From the NCBI GenBank assembly GCA_015680685.1, contig MNCI01016148.1, positions 595,993 through 624,143 of the forward strand: DNA of 28,151 nucleotides, written 5' to 3'. A program made the translations under genes and the position numbers. The notes under the pieces were generated by a model. The model searched no databases and was not told the origin of the DNA. It saw only the letters and a list, made by a program, of their open reading frames with translations. Position 1 is the first letter of the stretch. The number at the start of each line of letters is the position of its first letter. The stretch is from Gnetum montanum (taxonomy: Eukaryota; Streptophyta; Gnetopsida; Gnetales; Gnetaceae). Below, one piece after another: positions 19,763 to 28,151 of the stretch.

Positions 19763-20796
19763 TGATGAATCATCAATTGGTAGGGTTATCTGATAAAAAG
19801 TCAACTTTTTGGTTGGCTTCAATAATAAGGCTCCAATATCTTAGCCTTGATATCCTAGCTCCAATAACAAGGATCTAATAACAAGGCTTTGATAACAAGG
19901 TCCTGATATCAGGTATATGATGTCAAAGCCTTGAGATGTTGGGTATCCAATGTCAGAGCCTCGATGTCGGGTATCCAATGTTAGAGCCCAGGACACGATG
20001 TCAGATATCCGATATCACGGGGTATACAGTGGCTTATAAATATAGCACTTAGGCACATGGTTTGGGCATTAGTTTCAATAGTTTTTGCAATGGTTTTTCA
20101 TAGCTTTGTCAATAGAGTAGTTGAACTCTTGCAATTTTATTCCATAATCTTATAGAATAGTCAATGAGTTCCCATAGAGTGGATCTAAGTCAGTTGTATA
20201 GAGTCTTATTTGAGTGGCAATGTACCTAGACATATTCCATGAACAATAATAAGATTGAGATTGATTCTTATTCATTACAGCACTTTGACTTAGATTAGAT
20301 TTACTTTCCATGCAATCTACTTTTCATGTACTTAGTTAATATTTACATTTTAATGCATGTTAATTAATTAAGTACATCAGTATGATTGCTTCAAGCATGC
20401 GTATGACTCTTGGTAATCCTAGCAACACTTAACATTTGGTAATCCGGTAGCATTATGTGTATTCAAGATGTGCATGGGAAGTGGGATCGAATACTTATGT
20501 TAGGGTAGTTGATTATTAAATAGCAATTAGATTAGCTGAATTGATTATAAATTGAGTTTCAACCTATTTTTAATCATAGAACAATAAAATATAAAATAAT
20601 AAAAATCATATGCCTCACTCTAGACTAAACCATAAATGAGAAAGCTACCACTAGTCCAATTGGGAAGACAATGAACTACGATCAAGGCATAGCAATCTAG
20701 ATGCCACAACTAGTCCCATCCATGGAATTCAATTGGATCATGTGTGAACACTTGTGATTTGTATGGTTGGGCATAGGGGTACCTCACCACTCATCA
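19763..20796 (+). repeat. 3' LTR of E2 (1034 bp)
   Basis: It starts TGATGAATCATCA and ends TACCTCACCACTCATCA; a TATA box lies at 20035-20042. U3 (272 bp to TATA) holds at least three AATAACAAGG-type words and about three copies of a roughly 28-bp unit around GGGTATCCAATGTCAGAGCC. The 5' LTR has 228 bp here, so unit number changed after insertion or at reverse transcription. A further insertion near 20645 (ACCACTAGTCCAATTGGGAA) is absent from the 5' LTR. Confidence 0.9.
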
Positions 20797-20801
20797 ATAA
20801 G
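20797..20801 (+). repeat. right copy of the 5-bp target-site duplication of E2
   Basis: ATAAG follows the CA end of the 3' LTR and matches ATAAA at 14102-14106 in four of five bases. The codon AAG here is the Lys that continues the O integrase after VVVD. Confidence 0.85.
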
Positions 20802-21330
20802 TTATTAAAATATGTCATCTTCATCTTGTGCTCTACTCCTTGCATGGCTGAGAATGTAGCATCATTGTTCTTTGATAACTTCGTGTGTTACTTTGGATTA
20901 TCATCAGGAATTGTTTCTAATCATGACTCATTTCATGGGGGATTTTTAGTGAAAGTTGTTGAAAATGTTAGGTATGAAACTATGGATGTTCTCAGGGTAT
21001 CATCCACAAATAGATGGGAAAATAGAATAGGTTAACAAAGTTCTTGAGGAGTATATGAGACACTTCATCCAATTTAATTAGATGAACTAGGTGGCTTTGC
21101 TTCCTATGAGTTAGTTTAGCTACAATATTCAAAAGTCCTTAGCCACAAGACTCTCTCTAATAAAGTTGGCCTTGGAAAGGCAATCATTAATCCCTCAAAT
21201 GATGGAAACCTTGCATTAATATTTCAACCTTTTGATGGATGAATTCATCAAATCCTAGAGAGATTTTATTCAAGTTGCTAGGTTGTACTTGGAGAAATTT
21301 GTACAACACATGAAAACCATGTAGATAGTA
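20797..21330 (+). pseudogene. integrase of element O, C-terminal part after E2
   Basis: The reading resumes with KLLKYVIFILCSTPCMAENV, then ASLFFDNFVCYFGLSSGIVS and NHDSFHGGF, where the catalytic Asp expected in the SDRD-type motif is Asn. After a frame change near 20960 it reads YHPQIDGKIE with the catalytic Glu kept, a stop, then VNKVLEEYMRHFIQ, two stops of the CAG/TGG type, and FSYNIQKS. A last piece near 21270 gives ARLYLEKFVQHMKT, the helix after the core. HPQ-DG is typical of chromoviruses. It is continuous in sense with the part ending at 14106. Confidence 0.9.
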
Positions 21331-22289
21331 GATAGATTAAGTCTACACTCTCATTTCATAACTAGCGGTAGAGGACCAACTCGCATGTTAAGCAAGTAGA
21401 ATTCACTATAGGTAGAAAGGTTGATAAAGTTTGCATGAAAAAGGACAAATGTTTTCTTCCTAAACCTAGGTTGTGTAAACTTTTCTAAGCCTTTGTTGAA
21501 TAATAGGTTGAGTTCAAGACTTTGTAGTTTATGGTTAAAGAATCATAGCTATTGGACCTTCTTATCTACAACTATTAGAAGGAATTTTAGTTATTCAAAG
21601 TCCCTTGATATCTATTAGAAGTCTTTAAGTTTGGAAAAGTGTACACTTCAAGGATGTTTCTTCTTTCAAGTAGGGAGAGTATAGGCAGATATGCCTTGTT
21701 GGTGGATCGAAGGCTATTTCCCTATGAAACATGGGCTAGAAGAGTGTGGAGGTTCTATGCTATCTTAACCATAACCATAGAACTACATGGGACTTGATTC
21801 CTTTGTGAATCTCATTACAAGAATATGTAGGCCTATTAGGAAGGCTTCACATCCCTACAGGTCATTGCCCTTTTTGAAGTGGGGCTTAGGGCTATATGTG
21901 TTAGAGGAGGAATGCATCTTATCTCTTGAAGAAATTCAATTTGGTATGTATGTGTTCTTGTGTGGGTGTGTGTGTTTTGATTATTTGGTTAAGTATTCAT
22001 TTGCTTATGGTATATTCGATGTGCCTTTAACCTTTGAATAATGAATTATGTGCTTGTAGGTGCTTTGAGCTTTAAGCTGTAGCCTGCCTTTAGTTCACCC
22101 TCTCTTATTGCTATTTCTAGTCTCTTGAGTAGTGCCAAATAGTATTTTTAAGGGTGAAACTATTACAAAACCTTCTTTTTTCACTCCTTAATATCTATTT
22201 TGATCTCAACATCTTTTAAGCTTCTTTCAATGGTTTTTAACTTACTTTTAGCATATCATTTTATGTTGTTTCTCGAAATTTAGCTTCAT
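21331..22289 (+). other. decayed 3' part of element O or flanking non-coding sequence
   Basis: Short phrases such as LVDRRLFP near 21700 could be remains of the integrase tail or a chromodomain, but they are too decayed to assign. The open frame at 21787-22041 (84 codons) has no recognised domain. I see no clear GPY/F motif, polypurine tract or LTR for O in this stretch. Confidence 0.35.
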
Positions 22290-22990
22290 GTTACCTTTTT
22301 GTTGGGGTTTTGGTTTTCTTAGGCAAATCAATACTTAAATTGATGCTAATGTTGATTTGAATATAAGTTTTAGTTTAGCTTCATTAGCACCATTTTATTA
22401 GTAGTTTCAATAATTCTTAATTTGCATTTGATGTCTACATCAAAGATCTTTTGCAGTTCTTATGTTAATTCTCAACTCAAGTGAAGTTTTGAACTTCTTG
22501 CTGGAATCAACCTTGATTTTAATGTTGTGTTAATTCTATTCAAGGCATGATGTCAACATTTATGTTAAAGCTTAGTGTTGGCATTGATGATACCTTTAAT
22601 CATTAAAATAAAACCTCTTTAATAGATTCTTTAGTTCTCAATTGATGTCAAGATTGGAGTTCTACTTCAATTTTAATGTTTGCTTGATTCTTCTTACTCT
22701 TTTAGGAATTGACATCGAACTTAATTCCCAACATTGATTTTAACATTAATTCCCATCTTCTAATTAGATCTATGTCAAATTCATTACCAAATGCTAAGGC
22801 TGATTTCTCCTCAGTGATATCATTACCTCCAACACTTGAATCAATGATCAACATTACCTCTCAGGTTAGTCTAAGCTTTCTTATTCAAATTAGTTCAAAT
22901 CAATGCCTAACATTGTTTCAAATGTTAATTATGAATACATAGAAAATTGACATGCAAATTGAGATTAATGTTAATTTTACTATGAGTACC
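22290..22990. repeat. field of degenerate TTTTAATGTTGATTT-like words
   Basis: Variants recur irregularly: GATGCTAATGTTGATTTGA near 22341, TTGATTTTAATGTTGTGTTA near 22512, GATGTCAACATTTATGTTAA near 22550, TCAATTTTAATGTTTGC near 22668 and AACATTGATTTTAACATTAA near 22731. Both orientations occur, as AATGTT and AACATT. It looks like an old simple or satellite-like array. The frame at 22709-22942 is inside it and unlikely to be a gene. Confidence 0.5.
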
Positions 22991-23962
22991 TTTGGCATAG
23001 ATAATAAATCACATCCTTTGACCTTTAAATAAGAGGCTAAGATCCTCCATTCAAATATTTTGATAGTGGAAGCATGCTAGAGTTTTGGTTTTACGTCACT
23101 TGATAACTTTAATATATCAAGATCTACAGAATAAGTTAGAAGTGTGATCGTAACTTTGAACTATAGTATAACTGTAATTCATAATATTTTCTACATTTAA
23201 AAATATTGTTAGTATTATTAACTACTTATGAATCCTTTGAATGATGAACAGAGTCATGTTAATGTAATTTGTAGATTGGTACTCATAAGCAATCATAAAT
23301 AGTTTATAATAAGTACTATTTTTGGTTTTGGTAAATTGTAACATCTTTGGGCTTGCTATTACTTTAAATTAAGTTATACTAAGTTTGTAAGAACTTCTTG
23401 TATTTTAATGGTGTTACTTTGGCAATGCTACAACTTTTATATGATTGTAGCAACTTTTGGCATCATGGGCTCATGGCATACAATGGTTATAGATAAACCA
23501 TTATTGTTAGTCTTATGTGAGTTGGGCCACTCTAGATTTCTTCAATGATCTACTACTAAGTCAATTTAACTATCATCAACAACTGGAGGCTTTTTTCTTG
23601 TTTTACTTGTCTTTGTAGTTATGATATGCAACTTTCTCTATTCATGGTCTTATGAATCACCATCATCTATTTCTCTTGGCTTATAAATACTTTGTTTGGT
23701 TGTTCCAATGTCAATCTCTTTTCTTGTTGATTCACACTCTTATTACATGCTTACAAAGTATAAACTTGAGTTCCTTTATACTTCTTAAATGATTATGACT
23801 ACATAACTATTTGTAACTTAAGAAATTAATAATTGTATCTCCACTATAAAAAATATATTTTAACAAAACATTTTATCCCTTTTGAAACAATGTGACCCTT
23901 TTTCCTTAATCAACATAAGCATGTTCTTTATCACCATTCCACTTAGCATGATTTCTCAACGG
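22991..23962. other. AT-rich stretch with a TATA box, possible LTR remnant
   Basis: A TATA box in good context (GGCTTATAAATACTTTG, TATAAATA at 23682-23689) lies in otherwise featureless AT-rich DNA. It could be the promoter of the lost 3' LTR of element O, since it lies in the right direction downstream of the O integrase, but no LTR ends are recognised. No coding frame is present. Confidence 0.3.
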
Positions 23963-24072
23963 CTTCCATTTTCTTTTTCTGGAATTAAAGTGAATTCCTT
24001 CGATCGAAAAGAAATACCTTCCATTTTCATTTCCTGGAATTGAAGCGACTTCTTTCGATCCTGAAGACACAG
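23963..24072. repeat. two tandem 55-bp units
   Basis: CTTCCATTTTC begins units at 23963 and 24018. Both carry CTGGAATT-AAG and CTTTCGATC or CTTCGATC words, with about ten differences. The duplication marks the border between AT-rich repeats and the GC-richer block that holds the SAUR gene. Confidence 0.85.
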
Positions 24073-24385
24073 CAAACCAGTGATAGCAACGTTAGGGTGT
24101 TAAAATCTGCCGGAATTGTAATTTTGAAGTGGGTACCAGCGGATGTCCACATGTGATGAGTTGCGAACCAGAGTGTTGTGCGGGATCAGATGACCCTGAA
24201 AGAATACCATCCTGACAGGGATATGTATAAGCCTCGGCCTTCCGCAACCTTGGGAGTAGTTGTATATACAGGAAAATTCAAAATCGTAAACACGGTCTTA
24301 CAAGATCGTCAATGCGGTGAACTCTCCTTGTGTATACTTAGCGAATAAATACATACAATGACGACGCGAGTTTCCTGTTAGTCAG
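24073..24385 (-). other. 3' flank of the SAUR gene
   Basis: This sequence lies downstream of the stop codon of the minus-strand gene and would hold its 3' UTR. There is no exact AATAAA on the minus strand. The nearest AT-rich candidate is the GTATTTATTCG context around 24341-24352. No other gene is seen. Confidence 0.4.
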
Positions 24386-24646
24386 TCAGTAATCATCAAA
24401 AGATGAGGAAGAAGGAGCGGATGAAACAGAGGAAGAGCAATGTCGTGGTCGGAGGAGGTCAGGCTCGGCAAGTTTAAGGAGGCGGAGCAGGTCCGCCATT
24501 ACGGAAGGATCGCAGGGTACATTAATGGCGCCGTCGCTGTACTGAAACTGAAGCTCGTGTTCCGCCTGCAGCAGAAGCCGCGCAAGCAACGGATGGTTCA
24601 GCTGGCGCACAGGCACCACGAAACGCTTCTTCGTCTCCCTCTCCAT
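24386..24646 (-). CDS. SAUR-type auxin-responsive protein, 86 aa (start uncertain)
   Basis: The protein carries the SAUR core: KKRFVVPVRQLNHPLLARLL, then QAEHELQFQYSDGAINVPCD and PSVMADLLRLLKL, followed by a Ser-rich tail ending FDDY. The RFVVPV, LNHPL, AE-E--F and VPCD positions are the family hallmarks. SAURs are small, usually intronless early auxin genes; many inhibit PP2C.D phosphatases and promote H+-ATPase activity and cell expansion. The nearest ATG (24646-24644) gives 86 aa, which lacks the usual GHFAVYVG-type strand. An in-frame ATG at 24682 gives 98 aa, and the frame stays open to ATG 24901 (171 aa) with a basic KRKRKR run. I prefer 24646 or 24682. It may be a functional variant or a shortened copy. 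Confidence 0.8.
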   Translation of the reverse strand: MERETKKRFVVPVRQLNHPLLARLLLQAEHELQFQYSDGAINVPCDPSVMADLLRLLKLAEPDLLRPRHCSSSVSSAPSSSSFDDY

Positions 24647-25200
24647 GCCCGCTAATGGCCCTTTGTGTTGTCTTGCATGCATGTATGTCTGCACTTGCAC
24701 CTCTCTCTTTCTTTTTCTTTTTCGTGTTGCATGCAAACTGCAAGTCATGTGCTTTGTCTTTGCTGGGTCTGCATCCGTTGGCCCAGTCCACTCCCGTCCC
24801 ATCCCAAGCCTCAGCCCACCCTGGTGATGCCCTTTTCTGCATGTAACGAGTGGCTGCCGTTGCTTCCGAGCTATCTCCACCACTCTCCCACACCATTGCA
24901 TTCATTCACAAGTCACAATTTTTGCTTTTACCCTCCCCTGCTGCTCTGCTTTCACCTGAACTGGCTTCAGCGCCCCAACTTTTAGCATAGTATCTGCTGT
25001 GAACGGTTCACCCGAGGAAGAATTGTACCAGGGTCGATTCATTCAGTAACATCTTTTGCTCTTTTCCCCTCCCCTGCTACTGCTCCTGTCCGATCTCAAC
25101 TGTCTCTATGGCGCCAACTTCAGCAAAGTATTCGCTGTGCAACAATTTTTTCAACGGTTTATCTGAATAAGAAATGTACCAAAACAGTTGGTGAACAACA
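24647..25200 (-). promoter_or_regulatory. upstream region of the SAUR gene with AuxRE and RY-like words
   Basis: A canonical auxin response element TGTCTC lies at 25101-25106 (plus strand), about 455 bp upstream of the preferred start. The same motif lies on the minus strand at 25497-25502 (GAGACA on the plus strand). RY-type words CATGCATG (24676-24683) and CATGCAA (24730-24736) lie close to the start and could be in the 5' UTR. A TATA-like word on the minus strand is seen only far upstream at 25445-25452. Auxin control fits the gene family; binding is an inference. Confidence 0.5.
24919..25181. repeat. two diverged direct copies in the SAUR upstream region
   Basis: Copy 1 (about 24919-25031) and copy 2 (about 25052-25181) share TTTTGCT, CCCTCCCCTGCT, GCGCC or GGCGCC with CCAACTT, AGCA-AGTAT-CGCTGTG, ACGGTT and GTACCA in the same order, offset by about 136 bp. 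The AuxRE TGTCTC occurs only in copy 2. The copies differ by many substitutions and small indels, so the duplication is old. Confidence 0.75.
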
Positions 25201-26255
25201 GTCTTGTAACTGCATCCATCCAGACAGGCAGTGCTTCCAACTTACCAGCCAAGGTAGTTGCTAAGGATTATCTTTTTTACGCAGCGCCTCGATATTTTCA
25301 TTAATTATTATCAGTTGTTTACGGTAAGCAAGTGAAATGCTTGTGACGGCAGCAGCGTTTGCATGCGTTTGGTTTCATGAGAGCACAGACAGAGGAGGCC
25401 GATCGCTGGCCTTGCGTTTGCGATCGGTGGGACTCTGTACAAACTTTATATGCATTCACTTTTGTGTCGGGTGAGGCTGTCACCTTTGCGGCCCAAGAGA
25501 CAAGCGACGAGTCCACACTGAGAAATCAAAGTTTGAACATTTCCTCAACGCAATCCGACATGGAACCGCATACAAACCACATTCGTGAGTCTGACCGCTC
25601 AAAACCATTTGTGTGGCAATGGAGTCTGAATGTTATATTGTTATGTCAAGTGAGATTTAGTCAAGCCATGCTCAGGTAGAGTTGGCTCATCAGAGGTCAG
25701 GTCGGGTTCATCGTGAATATATGCTAGCACAAGATAACGAAGACATAACTTGCAGCCAGCGAAAGGCTGAAACCAACGGATGCAATGGAAACAATTAACA
25801 AGATCTAAACTATCTGGGCCCAAGCCGCGATGAGGGATTAATGGGCAAATCGCGGATCAGTCCAACACTACTCGACATGTATTCCATTGCATTGATTTGA
25901 GTCTTCGAGATTGTCGTTTACGTGTGCACCTTACCTTGTCAGGTTTTTCAGGCGGGGGCCTGTGACTACAGGAGCGCGAGAGACACTCCTCAACATCCCA
26001 TGTGCAGGTGTTTGAACAGTGACATGGAGATTCATAGCGAATAAACATGATCAAAGAACGCAATCAAAACCTGCGGTTTCCCTGTAATGTGACCCATATT
26101 TGCATCAAGCTCGCTGGAAGGACAATCTGCGGTGCATACTGATCGTATCCATAGCGCTACTATCCAAGTCACACTTGCAATAGATGATGAGAAGTAAAGT
26201 AATACCAAGCTTACAAATCGTACGTACGTGGTTACCGTCGTTGGGATAAGGCTGG
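25201..26255. other. GC-richer intergenic stretch
   Basis: Open frames at 25359-25679 (plus, 106 codons) and 25857-26063 (minus, 68 codons) show no recognisable domain. Composition stays richer in GC than the flanks, as in low-copy plant DNA. The palindromic word CGTACGTACG lies at about 26219-26228. No RNA gene is seen. Confidence 0.4.
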
Positions 26256-26389
26256 GATGATAATAACGTTATGTACTTCGTTTTATTACACAGCAGTTGA
26301 AATGGACCATTTGATGTCTCCCATGTGATGGTATAATGATATCTACTTTACACTACTAAGAAGTGATGATCAAAACCAACACTTAAAGG

Positions 26390-26419
26390 TAGTGTTCTAA
26401 TATAGCTAGTGTTCTAATA
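26390..26419. repeat. 17-bp period direct repeat
   Basis: TAGTGTTCTAATA is found exactly at 26390-26402 and 26407-26419. It lies in AT-rich sequence at the edge of the copia remnant. It may be a slippage product or a trace of an insertion footprint. Confidence 0.7.
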
Positions 26420-26459
26420 ATTAATGCATGAAGCATTAGGTTTTAATGGTTAAATCTCA

Positions 26460-27030
26460 TCCTAATTGCAACAAGGATTGGAAGGTGATGGACATGCTAA
26501 GATACATGGTATAAAGTTGCAAATTATTGATGAAGGATTCAAATGACATAGAGTTGTATATTAGTTGAGTGTAAGAAATCATAAATGGATTGCAATATCG
26601 TGACTAAAATATTGATGAATTGGGAATTTTGGAAAAAAATCTCCAAAGTGTAACTAGATAATATGATAACATCATCTTTGCCATTCAAGAAGTTAGTGAC
26701 CTTTAAAGTTATTACGATCCATCTCATCTATAGTTTTAAGGCCTATGAGTAAAGGATCACCAACCATGAGGACAAATCGAACTTGGTCTTTAAAGCTATA
26801 TTATATTTGAAGGATAATTCTCAAGTTGCAAAACCATTAACCATGTTATTAAAAGAAGACTTGAAGAAAAGTCATTGACAAAATTTCTTGAAGGAGAAAC
26901 TTAAAAGGAAAATTGATAAAGTAGTCAAAGATACACAAGCAATAGCTCTATTATAAGAAGTTTACATATATCCAATTCAAACCTAGAAAGAAGAAAATAG
27001 ATAAATGCAAAAGATGTAGCTCACTTTTGT
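26460..27030 (+). pseudogene. Ty1/copia gag remnant (UBN2-type), broken
   Basis: Read across frames and stops this gives LQQGLEGDGHAKIHGIKLQI, then KDSNDIELYIS, EIINGLQ, NIDELGILEKNLQSVTR, YDNIIFAIQEVSDL, FKAYE, ITNHEDKSNLVFKAILYLKD, and a basic stretch ending KKKIDKCKRC that may be the start of the zinc knuckle. The order and spacing match the gag_pre-integrase/UBN2 type of Gag in plant copia elements. About ten stops and at least one frameshift are present. No protease, integrase or RT follows before the window ends, and no LTR is visible. Confidence 0.8.
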
Positions 27031-28134
27031 AACTTCAATATACATAACAATGGCATTTTCTTCATCATCATCATCCTATGTTTGTCCCAAAAAAATCATA
27101 TTTTTAATTCATTGAAAAGAAAATATGAAGATTATTCACAAAGGTATTAATAGGTACCAATAATAATTATTATCTTGATATTGGTTATACTAACCACATG
27201 ACATGAACAAAAAGCTATTCTTCAACTTTCAAAAATTTGAGAATGGCATCACTATAGAAAATGAGAAAAGAGTAAAGATCATAGGAATAGGATAATTTAC
27301 CTTTACTACCAACATGAGTGCATGGTACATAACAACATCTAATGTATTCTTGAATTAACAAGGAATCACTTAAGCATAGGACAACTTTGCAAAAATGTAT
27401 ATAAGATAGAAGCATTTGTGTTTACATGGCTATTATGTAGGTTTGTTGAATGATGGGTTTTGTATTCAAATCTCTTGATTGAGTAAAATGATATTATGAA
27501 GAGAATTAGAAGAGTTTGGAAGAAGGAAAGATCTTCAAGATGGAACTTATGAGGTAAATAAATTTAGAAAGATCCATGTGATTGTAGATTTATAAGATGT
27601 AATGAAAAGCATGTGATGTGCTAAGGTGGAGAAACAGGGTCAAGACTAAAAAAATAAGATTAATAGAGTTAGACTTAAATATTTAATGAGAGGTGAGTAT
27701 GCCCAACACCCAACCATACCATCTATAGGCATTGTGGTAGACCATGTTGTAATTTGTATATAGATTAGTGTTAAGTGTTTAGCTCATTTGGGTGACTGTA
27801 GGTTGATATCTTCCTAGGTAAATCCATAGTGGGCTTCTAATTTGTATAGTAAAGCTCAACTAAAGCATATATGATCATTAATGTTACATTGACTATGTTC
27901 TAAGCTATATACAAAATATAATGAATTATATCTAATTACTAATTAATAAATGCAACTAATAAATTCTACACTAGCCTAGGACAATGAGTGTCTAATCCTC
28001 AACTTGTTGTCACATTCCTAAATTTTCATGCTAATTGTTAGGATTGCCAAAATAGCACATCATTAGGTTTAGTAAATATTTAATTGTGAGGATTACTAAT
28101 CTAACATGAGTTTGATGCTTGAGATTGAGTCTTT
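27031..28134. other. AT-rich non-coding sequence
   Basis: The expected copia protease and integrase wording is not found after the gag remnant. Short frames (such as 27215-27415 minus) show no domain. Nothing else is recognised. Confidence 0.45.
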
Positions 28135-28151
28135 GGGGGGGGGGGGGGGGG
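28135..28151. repeat. terminal run of 17 G
   Basis: The window ends in an uninterrupted poly-G run after GAGTCTTT. The sequence before it is AT-rich and has no G bias. It is probably a contig-end or sequencing artefact, although a genuine homopolymer cannot be excluded from the sequence alone. Confidence 0.8.

Larger units (their letters stand above)
14107..20796 (+). mobile_element. E2: complete gag-only LTR retrotransposon (6.7 kb)
   Basis: E2 has a 5' LTR (14107-15077), a decayed primer-binding site (15079-15096), a leader, a gag-like coding region (about 15640-17700), about 2.06 kb of non-coding sequence, a polypurine tract (19753-19762) and a 3' LTR (19763-20796), flanked by a 5-bp target-site duplication. 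I find no protease, RT, RNase H or integrase wording in any plus-strand frame between gag and the 3' LTR. It therefore looks non-autonomous and would have needed enzymes from a relative. The two LTRs differ at about 37 of 345 positions in the stretch I compared, mostly transitions, so the insertion is old. Confidence 0.88.

Noticed and set aside
22709-22942. 77-codon frame
   Set aside because: It lies inside the degenerate AATGTT/AACATT repeat field and has a repeat-derived composition.
24440-24985. Overlapping open frames of 60-106 codons on the plus strand and a 127-codon frame on the minus strand (24522-24905)
   Set aside because: They are antisense or shifted readings of the SAUR gene and its GC-rich 5' region; none shows a domain, while the SAUR frame does.
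1-28151. tRNA, rRNA or bacterial-type genes
   Set aside because: I saw no cloverleaf-like sequence with an intact B box, no rRNA wording and no ribosome-binding-site-led operons; this is by eye and a covariance search would be decisive.

Overview
The window looks like nuclear DNA of a seed plant, and the old, heavily decayed LTR retrotransposons, AT-rich filler and sparse genes fit a large gymnosperm-type genome best. That assignment is an inference. The only host gene I can identify is a short SAUR-type auxin-responsive gene on the minus strand (24386-24646). Most of the rest is Ty3/gypsy retrotransposon sequence, all on the plus strand, plus one Ty1/copia gag remnant near the right end. Every retroelement reading frame is broken by stops and frameshifts.

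Layout. 1-1140: GC-richer sequence of unknown nature with short ORFs. 1160-5550: non-coding sequence holding candidate LTR or promoter fragments (TATA boxes at 1539 and 5112) and several degenerate repeat fields. 5552-9565: a decayed gypsy pol block (gag tail, protease, RT, RNase H, integrase, GPY/F tail) called P here; it has lost catalytic residues in RT and integrase. 9566-12565: the 3' half of an element called E1, ending in a polypurine tract and an 838-bp LTR. 12566-14106: RT, RNase H and half of the integrase of a different, chromovirus-like element called O. 14107-20796: a complete but gag-only element called E2 (5' LTR 14107-15077, primer-binding site, gag, long 3' region, polypurine tract, 3' LTR 19763-20796). 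20797-about 21330: the rest of the O integrase. 21330-24070: AT-rich non-coding sequence with a degenerate repeat field and a TATA-containing stretch. 24070-26250: GC-richer low-copy-looking DNA with the SAUR gene and its upstream region. 26250-28151: AT-rich sequence with a Ty1/copia gag remnant and a terminal run of 17 G.

The main result is the nesting. E2 sits inside the integrase codons of O: the O reading runs into 14106 and resumes at 20797, and the junctions carry a 5-bp target-site duplication, ATAAA versus ATAAG. E1's 3' LTR likewise abuts the RT of O at 12565/12566, so O appears to have been hit twice by the same family. E1 and E2 share LTR ends, polypurine tract and a long 3' internal region, but no pol can be found in E2, so it looks like a non-autonomous gag-only derivative.

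There is a probable assembly scar at 15801: a single N between two near-identical 81-bp copies. I found no CRISPR array, bacterial-type operon, tRNA or rRNA.
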